A stretch of DNA of 32,218 nt from Bacteroidales bacterium UBA5281. Its GTDB lineage: Bacteria > Bacteroidota > Bacteroidia > Bacteroidales > Lentimicrobiaceae. The stretch is taken from contig DHSR01000024.1 of the NCBI GenBank assembly GCA_002410555.1, forward strand, positions 1 to 32,218, written 5' to 3'. Both the position numbers and the translations under genes were made by a program. Shown here piece after piece: positions 31,440 through 32,218 of the stretch (position 1 is its first letter; every line of letters starts with the position of its first letter). The notes under the pieces were generated by a model that saw nothing but the letters and a program-made list of their open reading frames with translations, searched no databases and was not told the DNA's origin.

Positions 31440-32218
31440 TGTGTGATTTGGTTTTGAAGTGTATCTTTAAAGTATTGAACACAACCTCACGCCTGAGACA
31501 ATCTGTAACTTGCTAGTTGTGAATTGCTTTTGAATTGTATCTTTGAAGTATTGAGCACAACTCCGTCAGTAGTGCAAGCAGAACAAGCAACGTTGTGAAT
31601 TGCTTTTGAATTGTATCTTTGAAGTATTGAGCACAACCGCCTTGCTTGTTATATAGAACTTGCGTCAGTTGTGAATTGCTTTTGAATTGTATCTTTGAAG
31701 TATTGAGCACAACTAATAAGAACTTCAATTCTATCAATAGCCTGTTGTGAATTGCTTTTGAATTGTATCTTTGAAGTATTGAGCACAACGAAGAAATACA
31801 AACAGCACCACAACAGGCAGTTGTGAATTGCTTTTGAATTGTATCTTTGAAGTATTGAGCACAACGGTTGGTGCATTCCTGGCACTTCAGGCAGCGTTGT
31901 GAATTGCTTTTGAATTGTATCTTTGAAGTATTGAGCACAACGGCACATTTAAATTTAAAGCCTATCTCAGTGTTGTGAATTGCTTTTGAATTGTATCTTT
32001 GAAGTATTGAGCACAACTCTTGTCTGAAGAGGTCAATTAGGTTGGTTGTTGTGAATTGCTTTTGAATTGTATCTTTGAAGTATTGAGCACAACTATACAT
32101 TAATCTGATGAACTCTGAACTCGTTGTGAATTGCTTTTGAATTGTATCTTTGAAGTATTGAGCACAACTAAATGCTGTTTCAAGAGGTAATGCGTGCGGT
32201 TGTGAATTGCTTTTGAAT
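31440..32218 (+). CRISPR. CRISPR array, type II-C-like 46-bp repeats (11 repeats, 10 spacers, runs off the window)
   Basis: Repeats of 46 bp begin GTTGTGAATTGCTTTTGAAT and end AAGTATTGAGCACAAC. Repeat starts are 31440 (degenerate, 7 mismatches), 31516, 31592, 31668, 31744, 31820, 31896, 31972, 32048, 32123 and 32199 (cut by the window end after 20 bases). Spacers are 30 bp except the ninth (32094-32122), which is 29 bp; all differ. Repeats 2 to 10 appear identical. The 46-48-bp length, GTTGTGA start and internal TATCTTTG resemble type II-C repeats of Bacteroides and relatives as I remember them. The cas9-cas1-cas2 genes and tracrRNA are not in the window and may lie to the right. Frames running through the array are repeat artefacts. 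Confidence 0.97.
31516..31545 (+). promoter_or_regulatory. Promoter-like sequence inside each CRISPR repeat (first intact copy shown)
   Basis: Within every intact repeat, GTTG (repeat bases 1-4) and TATCTTTG (bases 23-30) are separated by 18 bases, matching the Bacteroidota -33/-7 layout. Transcription would start near repeat base 36, a few bases before the spacer. In the degenerate first repeat the -7 is TATCTTTA, losing the final G. Repeat-borne promoters are established for Neisseria type II-C arrays; here it is inference from motif and spacing. Confidence 0.5.

Noticed and set aside
31513..32100. A 195-codon minus-strand frame across the CRISPR array, and a 99-codon frame within it
   Set aside because: The repeated protein words (e.g. 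FKDTIQKQFT) are translations of the CRISPR repeat, so this is an array artefact rather than a gene.

Overview
The window looks like chromosomal DNA of an anaerobic, hydrogen-metabolising member of the Bacteroidota, probably Bacteroidales-like. The evidence is the TAnnTTTG promoter elements in front of many genes, start codons mostly without Shine-Dalgarno sequences, families typical of the phylum (DUF5916/CBM9, DUF6340, LolD-like ATPase, an M1 peptidase with a beta-barrel-like tail) and a long-repeat (46 bp) type II-C-like CRISPR array. The species cannot be named from the sequence alone.

Layout. 207-1459: a DUF456 membrane protein and truA, convergent. 1958-5490: a first [FeFe]-hydrogenase operon (NuoE-like, short NuoF-like, M3-type HydA), ended by a perfect hairpin terminator. 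5701-14028: a second, longer operon of ten genes. Its first six genes form a putative sensing and signalling module: two DRTGG-like proteins, an RsbW-like ATPase, a HydS-like divergent hydrogenase, a PHP phosphoesterase and a second GHKL ATPase. Its last four genes encode a full HndABCD/HydABC-type electron-bifurcating hydrogenase. It ends at a strong terminator. Both operons start at Bacteroidota-type promoters that carry paired CRP/FNR-like palindromes.

14097-18903 (minus strand): an M1 peptidase with a C-terminal barrel-like region, a small membrane protein and sucC. 19097-28056 (plus strand): a CBM9/DUF5916 protein, a possible small protein, a LolD-like ATPase, an exported protein of 18 tandem ~57-residue TPR-like repeats and a class V aminotransferase. 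28080-28550: a non-coding, heptamer-based tandem repeat region. 28573-31079 (minus strand): a membrane metallophosphoesterase and a DUF6340 lipoprotein. 31207-31401: tRNA-Ser(GCU) and tRNA-Pro(UGG). 31440 to the end: a CRISPR array with 11 repeats and 10 spacers in view; no cas genes are in the window.

How it fits together. The two hydrogenases would couple NADH and reduced ferredoxin oxidation to H2 formation, or the reverse, during fermentation. The divergent hydrogenase keeps the four H-cluster cysteines but lacks the proton-relay cysteine, so it is better suited to sensing than to turnover. Its neighbours suggest a phosphorylation or ATP-dependent output whose target is not visible. The hydrogenase maturases HydE, HydF and HydG and the presumed CRP/FNR-type regulator are not in the window. 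The most interesting points are this signalling module, the shared operators, the promoter-like sequence inside every CRISPR repeat, and a perfect terminator hairpin lying inside the signal-peptide codons of the M1 peptidase.
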